Positions 46,188 to 54,672 of a stretch of DNA of 64,000 nt are shown here, in pieces. The stretch spans positions 930,001 to 994,000 of the forward strand of contig NZ_LIRF01000003.1 of the NCBI RefSeq assembly GCF_001297705.1, given 5' to 3'. This DNA is from Chryseobacterium sp. ERMR1:04. Lineage in GTDB: Bacteria > Bacteroidota > Bacteroidia > Flavobacteriales > Weeksellaceae. A model generated the notes under the pieces. It was not told the DNA's origin, searched no databases, and saw only the letters and a list, made by a program, of their open reading frames with translations. The position numbers and the translations under genes are program-made. How positions within the stretch are numbered: the stretch's first letter is position 1; each line of letters starts with the position of its first letter.

Positions 46188-47324
46188 ATGAAAATTTTAC
46201 TCTTTTGTACAACTATCATTTGGGCTTTCGGTTATCAAAAACCAGCTACTACTAGACAAGAAAACATTGACTTCCACAACAATTCAGGTAAAAAAGACAG
46301 CTTAGAATATTATGATCACATAAGTCCTTTTAAAAACGAGTTTGCAGAAGTTACACTCAATAAAAAACGAGGTTTTATCAATAAGAAAGGGCAAAACGTT
46401 ATTTCCTGTAAGTATGACTATACTAATGATTTTGAAGAAGGCTTCGCAGTTGTAGAAGTTAATAACAAATATGGATTTGTGGATGGTACCGGAAGAGAAA
46501 TCACCGCATTGAAATATGATTTTGCTACAAGCTTTGTAAATGGCAGAGCAATGGTAAAACTGAATGGAAAGCGGGGCCTTATTGATGGAAAAGGGAAAGA
46601 AATTATCCCTGTTATATATGATGACATAAATGATTTTATTGAGGAATTAAGCACCGCCAAGCTAAACGGAAAGTGGTATATCATAGACAAAATGAATCAC
46701 CAAAAACCACTTTCCGAAAACTTTACCAGCATCTCTTCTTTTAACGAAGGATTGGCTTTTGTTAAAATTGATGGGAAAATGGGCTATATGAATAAAGAGG
46801 GGGAAATTGTAATCAAACCTAAATACGACATGGTATTCTTCTTCCGAGAAGGTATGGCTTGCGTAGAGATAGATAACAAATACGGTTTTATCAATCATAA
46901 GGGAGAATTAGTCGTTCCAATAGTATATGATGGCTACCCTGGTTTCAATGAAGGTTTGGCAGCTGTAACGCTCAATAATAAATATGGTTTTATTGACAAG
47001 CAGGGCAAAGTAGTAATACCTATACAGTATAATGATGTTTCTGATTTTTTTAATGGACTGGCAACAGTAAATGTCAACGGTAAAAGAGGGCGTATCAATA
47101 AAAAGGGCGAAATAATCATTCCTATAATTTATGAACAAATAGTACCTGGAGAAGGGATAAATGGAGTCATTACTGATAAGAAGGGGAAATTTCTGGATGC
47201 TCAGGGCAAAGAGTCATTTCCTGAAATTTATGAAGATTTTTATGGCTTTAGTAACGGGGTAGCATTGGTCAAGCAAAAAGGGATCAGGTTTTACATCGAT
47301 AAAAAAGGGAAGCGACTATTTTAA
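46188..47324 (+). CDS. WG-repeat protein, 378 aa, probably exported
   Basis: N-terminal hydrophobic segment (MKILLFCTTIIWAFGYQ) looks like a signal peptide. From residue 48 on, about ten repeats of about 33 residues follow the WG pattern (GFxNxxGxxVIPxxYDxxxxFxEGLAxVxxNxKYGFI), for example GFINKKGQNVISCKYDY, GFVDGTGREITALKYDF and GFIDKQGKVVIPIQYNDV. WG proteins are frequent in flavobacteria, with no firm function. Last gene of the immunity-like cluster. Confidence 0.85.
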   Translation: MKILLFCTTIIWAFGYQKPATTRQENIDFHNNSGKKDSLEYYDHISPFKNEFAEVTLNKKRGFINKKGQNVISCKYDYTNDFEEGFAVVEVNNKYGFVDGTGREITALKYDFATSFVNGRAMVKLNGKRGLIDGKGKEIIPVIYDDINDFIEELSTAKLNGKWYIIDKMNHQKPLSENFTSISSFNEGLAFVKIDGKMGYMNKEGEIVIKPKYDMVFFFREGMACVEIDNKYGFINHKGELVVPIVYDGYPGFNEGLAAVTLNNKYGFIDKQGKVVIPIQYNDVSDFFNGLATVNVNGKRGRINKKGEIIIPIIYEQIVPGEGINGVITDKKGKFLDAQGKESFPEIYEDFYGFSNGVALVKQKGIRFYIDKKGKRLF

Positions 47325-47341
47325 ACATTAACAAATGATTT

Positions 47342-47356
47342 CGGGGCAGAGCCCCG
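47342..47356 (+). terminator. Short GC hairpin after the WG gene
   Basis: CGGGGC-AGA-GCCCCG forms a tight stem 18 bases after the stop; no T-run. The rest of 47325-47634 shows no supported gene; a second stem (GGAGA...TCTCC, about 47490-47527) is weak. Confidence 0.5.
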
Positions 47357-47634
47357 AGGTATTCTCTTCTGATAAATCATAATATATATGCGTTTTCTAT
47401 CATACTGCTGTAATATTAACAATATGAATGAGCCTTTCGAAAATGTTATCTTCAATTTAGTTTACTCGATTCGTAAATGATGGAAATCAGGAGACTTAGC
47501 TAGATAAAGCAAGCTAGACAATCTCCAACAATATTACTGTCATAAGTTCCCTCTTTTTCAATAGTCTGACCGTATGTACTCACAAACTAATACTCGAATA
47601 ACTTTACCTTGTATAGACTAACTAAATTAAATGA

Positions 47635-47991
47635 CTATTGTAAAATAGATCCACAATCCATTCCCATTGTTTTCATTTTCTCATTTATACCTATTTTTTC
47701 CGCCTGTTTAATCAGTTCTTTGGGAGGTGCTTGTCCAGTTTTTACATTGTTTAGCTTATAAAATAATTTAAGTTCTTCTAAGCTCAATTTTTCGCCTAAT
47801 TCTTTTGTAAAGCAATCCGCAAATTTTTCAGACTTTTCTTTAGAGGTACCGTCTTCGATCATTCCTTTAGCAATTTTACTGCTCAATCCCTTTAACATAG
47901 AAGATTTGGTCTGGGTAGGTTTTGATTGTGCTATTGCAACCTGGCTGCTGCTTAGAACGATCATGCAAAATGCAAAAAATAGTTTTTTCAT
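47635..47991 (-). CDS. Small secreted protein, 118 aa
   Basis: Signal peptide 1-22 (FFAFCMIVLSSSQVAIAQ) followed by a basic helical mature part (MLKGLSSKIAKGMIEDGTSKEKSEKFADCFTKELG) with two Cys (C63, C115). Not recognised as a family. Periplasmic or secreted. Own transcription unit, convergent with the WG gene. Confidence 0.6.
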   Translation of the reverse strand: MKKLFFAFCMIVLSSSQVAIAQSKPTQTKSSMLKGLSSKIAKGMIEDGTSKEKSEKFADCFTKELGEKLSLEELKLFYKLNNVKTGQAPPKELIKQAEKIGINEKMKTMGMDCGSILQ

Positions 47992-48167
47992 TGTTATTTT
48001 GTTTAAAAAGTTAAAAATAGATCATTTTTTTGATAATTTTATTATTCCTATTTGTTTTTTAGGGATAAATTAATAAAGGCATATTATAAAAAAAAAGAAG
48101 CTAAAGGTCAGTTGGTTACTCTTTCAATTTACCTATTTTCTTTATCAACATTCCTCATAAAAAAAAT

Positions 48168-48202
48168 CTCTATCTATAAAACTACAATAATTTCAGATAG
48201 AG
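48168..48202 (-). terminator. Minus-strand hairpin with T-run, no matching gene
   Basis: CTCTATCT (48168-48175) pairs with AGATAGAG (48195-48202). On the minus strand ATTTTTTTT follows, as in a terminator, but no minus-strand gene lies to its right that would use it. The remaining interval 47992-48393 is otherwise AT-rich and without a visible gene. Confidence 0.4.
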
Positions 48203-48393
48203 AATAACAGGATTTAAGATCAAACGACATATGTAAATTTTTATCAGAATGAAATTTCTTATGTAAGAAAAATGATTTTAATAAAAAATCATGATTATTT
48301 TGTAATCACTCTCCCCCGCTGATTATCCATTCGAATAGTTTTAGGGCACATGGATTTTGTATATCTTAATAAAAAATTAGACAAACGAAAAAA

Positions 48394-48813
48394 ATGAATA
48401 AAAATGTAACGTTATTTATCGTTTGTGTGATCTTCAATCTGATCATAGGAAATTGGGTCTTATTAGCATTTCTAGCAGATACCTCCATCATTTACCGTTT
48501 TCTAATTTCACTCGGTACTACTGCGATTTATGCATTTGCTTTTCTTACAACAAACAAGCAAAAATACAAACCAACCAAAATCAAAATAGTTTTTACAGCC
48601 GTAGTTACTGGTTTCGCCTCTATGCTAGTAGCCTGTATTTTTACTTCCATCGCAATCAGGCTACCCTCTGATAACATGATAACAGCAGGGTTAAAAGGAA
48701 TAATACCCACTTTTATTTTTTCGCTTATTTTCGCTTCCCTTGTCTGGATACTGATTGTAGTAGGTAATTTTCTATGTTTTAATAATATGAAATATACATC
48801 AGATAAAGAATGA
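48394..48813 (+). CDS. Small integral membrane protein, 139 aa
   Basis: Four hydrophobic segments: about 4-26, 29-50, 67-92 and 100-130. Short positive loops (KQKYKPTKIK between TM2 and TM3) suggest both ends face the cytosol. No family assigned. Confidence 0.6.
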   Translation: MNKNVTLFIVCVIFNLIIGNWVLLAFLADTSIIYRFLISLGTTAIYAFAFLTTNKQKYKPTKIKIVFTAVVTGFASMLVACIFTSIAIRLPSDNMITAGLKGIIPTFIFSLIFASLVWILIVVGNFLCFNNMKYTSDKE

Positions 48814-48879
48814 CAAGAACAACAATAGAACCTGTATTATCGATTATAGCAACCCCCTACTCTAACCAATTGTATACAA

Positions 48880-49377
48880 CTATTTTGTTTTTTCACCGCT
48901 GGGATCGTCTGAAGGATTTATATAGCTAATACCTAATGGACCATACGCACTCACCTGTGTTTCATAGCCTCCTGATTTAGCCCAATGAAAATGAGGTGTA
49001 TTAGCAGGAAGTACAAACACGCTTCCCGGCGGATAAGCCTTTAATTTTGTCGGATCATACTTTTCTCCAATACCAATATAAAATACGCCGCTAATAACCG
49101 TATACACTCTCGCTTCAGGATGTTTATGAGGCATTAATACGACATTGGAAGGAAGTCTCACCCTTACCACATAAGGACCTTCCTTCTTTGGATCCCCAAT
49201 CAAAACAGCAAGTCGGGCTTCTGGAGGAAAAGATGGAAACGCCGACCATTTGATATCTTCTGCATAGATATCACCCACCTTGTCATTTTGTAAACTTTGT
49301 GCCTTGGTATACTGAACTCCTAGCCATACCATACTGCAAAATAGAAATTTGAAAGAATTTATCTTTTTCATAATCAT
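48880..49377 (-). CDS. Secreted cupin-domain protein, 165 aa
   Basis: Signal peptide about 1-26 (FKFLFCSMVWLGVQYTKAQ). Single cupin barrel: motif 1 PHKHPEARVYTVISGVFYIGIG (about 83-104, with HxHxxxxR/Y metal ligands) and motif 2 PPGSVFVLPANTPHFHWAKSG (about 116-136). A metal-binding jelly-roll of periplasmic type; substrate unknown. Convergent with the 139-aa membrane protein gene. A perfect TGTGA-N6-TCACA site lies upstream at 49631. Confidence 0.8.
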   Translation of the reverse strand: MIMKKINSFKFLFCSMVWLGVQYTKAQSLQNDKVGDIYAEDIKWSAFPSFPPEARLAVLIGDPKKEGPYVVRVRLPSNVVLMPHKHPEARVYTVISGVFYIGIGEKYDPTKLKAYPPGSVFVLPANTPHFHWAKSGGYETQVSAYGPLGISYINPSDDPSGEKTK

Positions 49378-49630
49378 TTAACTATTAATTTTCTTATTTA
49401 TAACACTTTATTATTCGAAGGGTTATTATACTTGGTTCCCTACCATATAATAATGAACTCATCTTTTTCAGACTTATCACATTTCATTTTAAGTTCGAGT
49501 ATACTCGTAGATATGTAAAATAAAGTCTCTATTCATCAGTTCGCCACAGGTATACTATTTATACTGCCATTCCTCGTTACTTTTTCTGTAAATAATACCA
49601 CAAAGTACGGCCGTATTTAACAATCTATTA

Positions 49631-49646
49631 TGTGACCTACATCACA
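49631..49646. promoter_or_regulatory. Crp-type palindrome upstream of the cupin gene
   Basis: TGTGACCTACATCACA is a perfect match to the CRP consensus TGTGAN6TCACA (known from E. coli). It lies about 255 bases before the cupin gene. Two Crp/Fnr-family genes are in this window, but whether either binds it is unknown; a chance hit in AT-rich DNA is possible. Confidence 0.3.
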
Positions 49647-49867
49647 TTTACATTGGGCTTCGATATATATGATTAACGACACCTAGATTTAGCAATATTT
49701 ACTGAGAGGGTTAAGTGGATTGTCTAGAGCAATATTTATAAAAAGTTTTTAATGCATCAAAACAAAAACATTTGCATTATTTTATATGTATTCCTCTCAA
49801 TTACTTGAATAGGTATGGCTTATATTATGAATCAATAACATCTTATAACATCAAATTACAATCACAT

Positions 49868-50214
49868 ATGGACGAACAAATTACAAGAAGATAAGCAATT
49901 GACAAATTAGCAACCCTTATCAACCCAGCTATCCCATCAGATGATCAGGAAAAGGAATATGAAGAAACTTAAAAAAACGAAGGACAATGCCATTTGAATG
50001 ATCCTATAACTAAACATTCGCAAGCACCAAATTCAAAAATTAACCCGTAAAAATATAGATATTAGGCTGAAACAGGGGATATTGAAACAAAAAGGCGGAT
50101 TTTATGTTCGATTTTCTCTGAAAAACTTGAATTTCAAGAAACATTTTTTCACACCCATTAGGATCCTATTTATGAACAAACAGTTATGAACAAAAAAAGA
50201 GGGAAAAAGCATTA
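49868..50214 (+). pseudogene. C-terminal remnant of a serine site-specific recombinase
   Basis: One frame from ATG 49868 keeps recombinase-like sequence (AIDKLATLINPAIPSDDQEKEYEE, then YRY-AETGDIETKRRILCSIFSEKLEFQ) but carries five stop codons (TAA, TAA, TAA, TAG, TAG). Each stop is one substitution from a sensible codon such as Glu, Leu or Trp. The block GDIETKRRILCSIFSEKLEF matches the C-terminal motif of large serine recombinases (...KRKIxxSIFPEKLxF...). No N-terminal catalytic part is present. A decayed mobile-element scar. Confidence 0.5.
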
Positions 50215-50234
50215 AAAAATACTTTTTCCCTCTT
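50197..50234. terminator. 13-bp hairpin at the end of the recombinase remnant
   Basis: AAGAGGGAAAAAG pairs perfectly with CTTTTTCCCTCTT around a 12-base loop. No long T-run follows the + side. Probably a bidirectional terminator left by the decayed element. Between here and 50492 nothing else is visible. Confidence 0.6.
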
Positions 50235-50492
50235 GTGACCACAGCGGTTCATTTTCCGAACACTTTTGTGGAAGATTTAGAAAAAATTGCGCAATTATCA
50301 TCAATTAATTTCTACTAAAACATGCTTAAATATACAAGGTAAAACTTTTGTATATTTATTTGCATTACAGATGGATTAAGTAATAATATACTGAGCTAGT
50401 ACCAAACTTAAACATCAATTTTATTTCATTTTATATTAGGATGGAATGTTTATTGTTGGAATGTAATCGTATGAATATCAAAATTCTAAATT

Positions 50493-51272
50493 ATGAGAGC
50501 AATATGGAATGGTGCTATCGGTTTTGGTCTTGTTAATATTCCAATTAAACTATATTCTGCCACTGAATCTAGTACATTAGATCTAGATATGCTGGACAGC
50601 AAAGATCTTAGTAATATAAGATTTAAAAGAATCAATGAAAAGACAGGAAAAGAAGTGGTCTGGGAAAATATTGTTAAGGGCTACAAAATAGAAGATAAAT
50701 ATATTGTTATTGATGATAATGATTTCGCAGCTGTAAGTCCTGAAAAATCTAAAATTCTAAGTATTTCTCAATTCATTAAACAGGATGAAATAGATCCTGC
50801 TTTTTTTGAAACCCCTTATTTTTTAGAACCTCAAAAAAATGGAGAAGCCGCTTATCAATTATTATTAAAAGCTCTAGTTAAAACTAAAACAGCAGGAGTA
50901 GGATCTTTCATTTTAAGAGAAAGAGAAATTCTTTGCCTTGTTCGCCCATACGACAGTAAAATACTCATGGTCAACAGAATGCGATATCCTGAAGAATTAA
51001 GAGGCTACACAGATCTTAAGATTCCTGCAGGGATTGCTCCTAAGCCAGATGAGCTAAAAATGGCAGAAACTCTTATAAAGTCACTAACAAGTAATTTTGA
51101 TCCTTTACAATACAAAGATACTTATAATGCTGATCTCCTTAAAATAATCAAACAAAAAGCCAAAGGAAAGAAAGTAAAATTAACCCTAACAAAAGAACCT
51201 GAGGGAAAAACAACAGATTTGATGACAATGTTAAAAGCCAGTCTAGAAAAAGGAAAAAAGAAAGCAGTATAA
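50493..51272 (+). CDS. ku: Ku protein (non-homologous end joining)
   Basis: 259 aa, typical bacterial Ku length. It begins MRAIWNGAIGFGLVNIPIKLYS, the canonical start of the Ku beta-barrel, and has GVGSFILREREILCLVRP near 136-153 and the core bridge region around it. The C-terminal tail is Lys-rich (KLTLTKEPEG...KKKAV), as in LigD-interacting Ku. Homodimer that threads onto DNA ends and recruits the ligase encoded 45 bases downstream in the same operon. Confidence 0.95.
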   Translation: MRAIWNGAIGFGLVNIPIKLYSATESSTLDLDMLDSKDLSNIRFKRINEKTGKEVVWENIVKGYKIEDKYIVIDDNDFAAVSPEKSKILSISQFIKQDEIDPAFFETPYFLEPQKNGEAAYQLLLKALVKTKTAGVGSFILREREILCLVRPYDSKILMVNRMRYPEELRGYTDLKIPAGIAPKPDELKMAETLIKSLTSNFDPLQYKDTYNADLLKIIKQKAKGKKVKLTLTKEPEGKTTDLMTMLKASLEKGKKKAV

Positions 51273-51316
51273 AATTATATTTTTACATCATATTTTAACG
51301 TAATATATATAGAGCC

Positions 51317-51928
51317 ATGGCATTAGAAGATTACAATAAAAAGCGCAACTTTCAGGAGACCTCTGAGCCTAACGGAAAAGAGAAAATAAGCAGTAAAAAA
51401 TTGAAATTCGTAATTCAACGGCATGCTGCATCGCGTCTGCATTATGATTTTCGTTTGGAGATGGACAATGTTCTAAAAAGTTGGGCAGTTCCCAAAGGTC
51501 CCTCACTTAATCCTTCTGACAAACGTTTAGCTATGATGGTAGAAGATCATCCTTACGCCTATCGTACATTTGAAGGTACTATTCCTGAAGGTAATTATGG
51601 AGCCGGTGAGGTAGAAATATGGGACGAGGGAACTTATGAACCCATTGAAAAAATAAAGGGTAAAACAGATGATCTCATAATGCGCACAGAATTACATAAA
51701 GAATCTTTAAAATTTATCCTTCACGGGAAAAAATTAAATGGGGAATTTGCCCTTGTTAAAATTAAAAATCAAAAAGAAGACAATGCTTGGCTTCTTATCA
51801 AACATAAAGATGATTTTTCAGTTTCTGTTAATTACAATGCAGAAGAACACACCGCTGCAAAATCAAAAGTAACCGCATATCTTGAAAAAAAGAGCAATAA
51901 AAAAAAAACATTCCTTCCGAAAGTTTAA
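51317..51928 (+). CDS. ligD: LigD 3'-phosphoesterase domain (N-terminal part of a frameshifted ligD)
   Basis: 203 codons. The phosphoesterase domain is clear: FVIQRHAASRLHYDFRLE (H36, H42, D44 of the metal site), AVPKGPSLNPSDKRLAMMVEDHP, and GTIPEGNYGAGEVEIWDEG. The frame ends 20 bases after an A10 run at 51899-51908. With one more A, the frame enters the downstream ligase frame (KKKNIPSESLKHF...), giving a single protein of about 846 aa with order PE-Lig-Pol, as known in flavobacterial LigD. So this is the first half of one gene. The break may be an error, true inactivation, or a slippage site. Confidence 0.9.
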   Translation: MALEDYNKKRNFQETSEPNGKEKISSKKLKFVIQRHAASRLHYDFRLEMDNVLKSWAVPKGPSLNPSDKRLAMMVEDHPYAYRTFEGTIPEGNYGAGEVEIWDEGTYEPIEKIKGKTDDLIMRTELHKESLKFILHGKKLNGEFALVKIKNQKEDNAWLLIKHKDDFSVSVNYNAEEHTAAKSKVTAYLEKKSNKKKTFLPKV

Positions 51929-51993
51929 AACATTTTAAAAATTATACTCCTGCCCTTTCATCTGAAAAAAAAATCCCTGATTTTATACATCCT

Positions 51994-53856
51994 ATGCTTT
52001 GCAAAAGTGTCGAAAAACCTTTTGACGATAGTAGTTGGGCATTTGAAATAAAATGGGATGGCTATCGAGCCATTGCCGATTTGCGGAATGATGATATCAA
52101 CTTATACTCAAGAAACGGTCTTGATTTTTCGCAGAAATTCAAAAAAATAACCAATGCACTTAAGATCCAAGAACATGAAATGATTCTTGATGGTGAAATT
52201 GTAGCCTACGATGATAAAGGTAAACCCAATTTTCAGTGGTTGCAAAGAATAGGCGAAAATCCTAATTTAGCACTTATCTATCAAGTATTTGATTTATTAT
52301 GGCTAAATGGGCATTCTACAGAAAACCTCTCCTATCTTCAACGTAAGGAACTTTTGAAGCAGGCCATTATCGAAAACGAAATTATCCAGTATCATGACCA
52401 TATTCTACATCATGGTAATGATTTTTATAAAGCTGCAGAAAGTATGGGGCTGGAAGGAGTTATTGCAAAAAAAACAGACAGTATTTATAGAGAAAACATC
52501 AGAAGTTCTGAATGGTTAAAAATAAAAATTCATCAAACAGATGAAGCCATTATCTGTGGATTTACAGAACCAAAAGGCTCAAGAAAGAAATTAGGATCTC
52601 TTATTTTAGGTAAATATTATAATGATAAAATCATTTTTTGTGGTCATACCGGAACTGGTTTTAGTGATATATTATTAACTGAAATTCATCAAAAAATGGA
52701 ACCCCTGATTACTAAAGATTCAATTTTCACTATTACACCAAAAACAAATGCCAAAGCAACATGGGTAAAGCCTGAACTCGTGGCAGAAATAAAATTTACA
52801 GAATTAACAAAAGATAATATTTATCGTCATCCCGTTTTTATTAGACTTCGTGATGATATTGAACCCAAAAATGTAGTCTTTACTCATGAAACTGAGTTAA
52901 AAAATGAAATCATGGAAAAATCAAAATCTAAAACTAAAACTTTCCATAATAATATGAGTAAGAAAATTGGAAAACAGGAATTGAAATTAACCCATCAAAA
53001 CAAAATATATTTTCCGGAAGATGACATTTCTAAAGGAGATGTGATCAACTATTACCAAAGTATTTCAAAATATATTTTACCTCATCTCAAGAATCGCCCG
53101 CAATCTATGAACCGGTTTCCTAACGGAATCAAAGGACTGAGCTTTTATCAAAAAGATGCTACAGAAACTCCTGATTGGATTCAGATTCAAAAAGTCTTCT
53201 CTGAAAACAGTGATAAATACATCAATTATATTATTTGTAATAATAAGGAAACATTAGCCTATCTTAATAATTTAGGATGTATCGAAATAAATACCTGGAC
53301 AAGCAGGATTCCAAAAGCAGATTTTCCCGATTATTTGGTATTGGATCTCGATCCGTCAGAAAAAAACACTTTTGACGATGTTATAGAAACAGCACAAGCT
53401 GTAAAAGAGGTGCTGGATTCTGCAGGAATAAAAGGCATTCCAAAAACTTCAGGCAGTACAGGAGTTCATATTTATATCGCAATGGGAGGTAAATATTCTT
53501 ATGACCAAGTGAAGAATTTTGGACACTTACTTATGCAGTTAGTTCAACAAAAATTACCTGAAATTACAACTTTAGAAAGAAGCCTTCAAAAAAGAGATAA
53601 AAATAAAATCTATCTGGATTATCTTCAGAATCGTCGCGGACAAACCTTAGCAAGCGTTTACAGCCTTCGTCCTAAAAGGGGGGCACCTGTTTCAATGCCA
53701 TTAGAATGGAATGAGGTTACATCCGGACTAAAACCCACGGATTTTAACATTCACAATTCTTTAGATAGATTAAAAGATAAAGGTGATCTCTTCAAAACGG
53801 TGCTTGGTAAAGGAGTTGATATACTAAAAGCGATAAAAAAACTTGAATCTAGGTGA
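51994..53856 (+). CDS. ligD: LigD ligase and polymerase domains (C-terminal part of frameshifted ligD)
   Basis: Read here from the first ATG (620 aa), but the frame is open from about 51900. ATP-dependent ligase with nucleophile Lys20 in EIKWDGYRA, DGEIVAYDDKG (66-76), GLEGVIAKK (152-160) and OB-fold WVKPELVAEIKF. The AEP/primase-type polymerase domain follows (about 325-615) with DLDPS at 451-455 as metal site and STGVHIYIAMGGKY. If translated alone it would lack end-cleaning activity but could still join and fill ends. Confidence 0.9.
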   Translation: MLCKSVEKPFDDSSWAFEIKWDGYRAIADLRNDDINLYSRNGLDFSQKFKKITNALKIQEHEMILDGEIVAYDDKGKPNFQWLQRIGENPNLALIYQVFDLLWLNGHSTENLSYLQRKELLKQAIIENEIIQYHDHILHHGNDFYKAAESMGLEGVIAKKTDSIYRENIRSSEWLKIKIHQTDEAIICGFTEPKGSRKKLGSLILGKYYNDKIIFCGHTGTGFSDILLTEIHQKMEPLITKDSIFTITPKTNAKATWVKPELVAEIKFTELTKDNIYRHPVFIRLRDDIEPKNVVFTHETELKNEIMEKSKSKTKTFHNNMSKKIGKQELKLTHQNKIYFPEDDISKGDVINYYQSISKYILPHLKNRPQSMNRFPNGIKGLSFYQKDATETPDWIQIQKVFSENSDKYINYIICNNKETLAYLNNLGCIEINTWTSRIPKADFPDYLVLDLDPSEKNTFDDVIETAQAVKEVLDSAGIKGIPKTSGSTGVHIYIAMGGKYSYDQVKNFGHLLMQLVQQKLPEITTLERSLQKRDKNKIYLDYLQNRRGQTLASVYSLRPKRGAPVSMPLEWNEVTSGLKPTDFNIHNSLDRLKDKGDLFKTVLGKGVDILKAIKKLESR

Positions 53857-53983
53857 AAGTAAAAATCTCTCACATTTATTTAATTTTATTGGTCTCATAA
53901 TTGTAATTATAAAAATTCATCCAGTTAATTACTGAAAGATGATACTGAGTTACTATTATATCATAAAATAAAAAACATTATCC

Positions 53984-54211
53984 ATGACATATACTGAAGC
54001 AGTTCAACATAAAAAAGAATCTTTGGAAAATGCAGATGAATCAGTAATGAAAAACTACCACCTGATTATTGCTCCCTCTAATATAGAAGAAAGCCAGCGG
54101 TGCATTGAGACTTTCTTATCAAATCCAAAATCATTTAATGATAAAAGTTGCAAAAAATTCTGTACTAATGACGATTATCAAGTTATCAGTTTTAGAAAAG
54201 ATGTAGATTAA
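53984..54211 (+). CDS. Small hypothetical protein, 75 aa
   Basis: Begins MTYTEAVQHKKESLENADES; acidic and helical with CxxF...CKKFCTNDD near the end (three Cys in the last 25 residues). No export signal. The family is not recognised; small proteins of this type are common near flavobacterial NHEJ genes, a loose association from memory. Confidence 0.45.
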   Translation: MTYTEAVQHKKESLENADESVMKNYHLIIAPSNIEESQRCIETFLSNPKSFNDKSCKKFCTNDDYQVISFRKDVD

Positions 54212-54248
54212 TAAGGATTTTAATTTTTGTAATTATATAATTCTTCCA

Positions 54249-54446
54249 TCATTTTTTTTTAATTTGTATTTTACACACATTATCATTTTCAAAATAAATG
54301 ATCCACTCTTTTTTTCGTCCTAACCAGCTGGTTTTAACATGGCAGTACCAGATATCAGAAAGATATGCATTCGATTGATTTCCTATTTCTGCCATCATTT
54401 GTGATCTAGTTTTATCAAGATAGTCTTTAGGATTATTTTTTTTCAT
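54249..54446 (-). CDS. Small hypothetical protein, 65 aa
   Basis: Begins MKKNNPKDYLDKTRSQMMAEIG; basic, with a WYCHVKTSWLGRKKEWIIYFE strand-turn-strand (about 33-53) and a Lys-rich end (CKIQIKKK). Could bind nucleic acid given its charge and Trp/Lys pattern, but this is inference. Not recognised. The region 54447-54672 to its right has no gene. Confidence 0.45.
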   Translation of the reverse strand: MKKNNPKDYLDKTRSQMMAEIGNQSNAYLSDIWYCHVKTSWLGRKKEWIIYFENDNVCKIQIKKK

Positions 54447-54672
54447 TATTATTATATTTGTCGTTCATTTAAAGAAGAAAGTTAGAAACAGATAAATAGA
54501 ATTTAATTCACCTATATTTGATAAATAATTACTCAAACATATGAAATTATCCTAAACCAATAAAAAAAATCATACAAATAAAATATATTACCTTAAAAAT
54601 TTAACATTATGTAAATTATTAAAAACCCAAATAAATAGCATTTAGCTTTTCTAGTGATTTAATTTATCCTAA

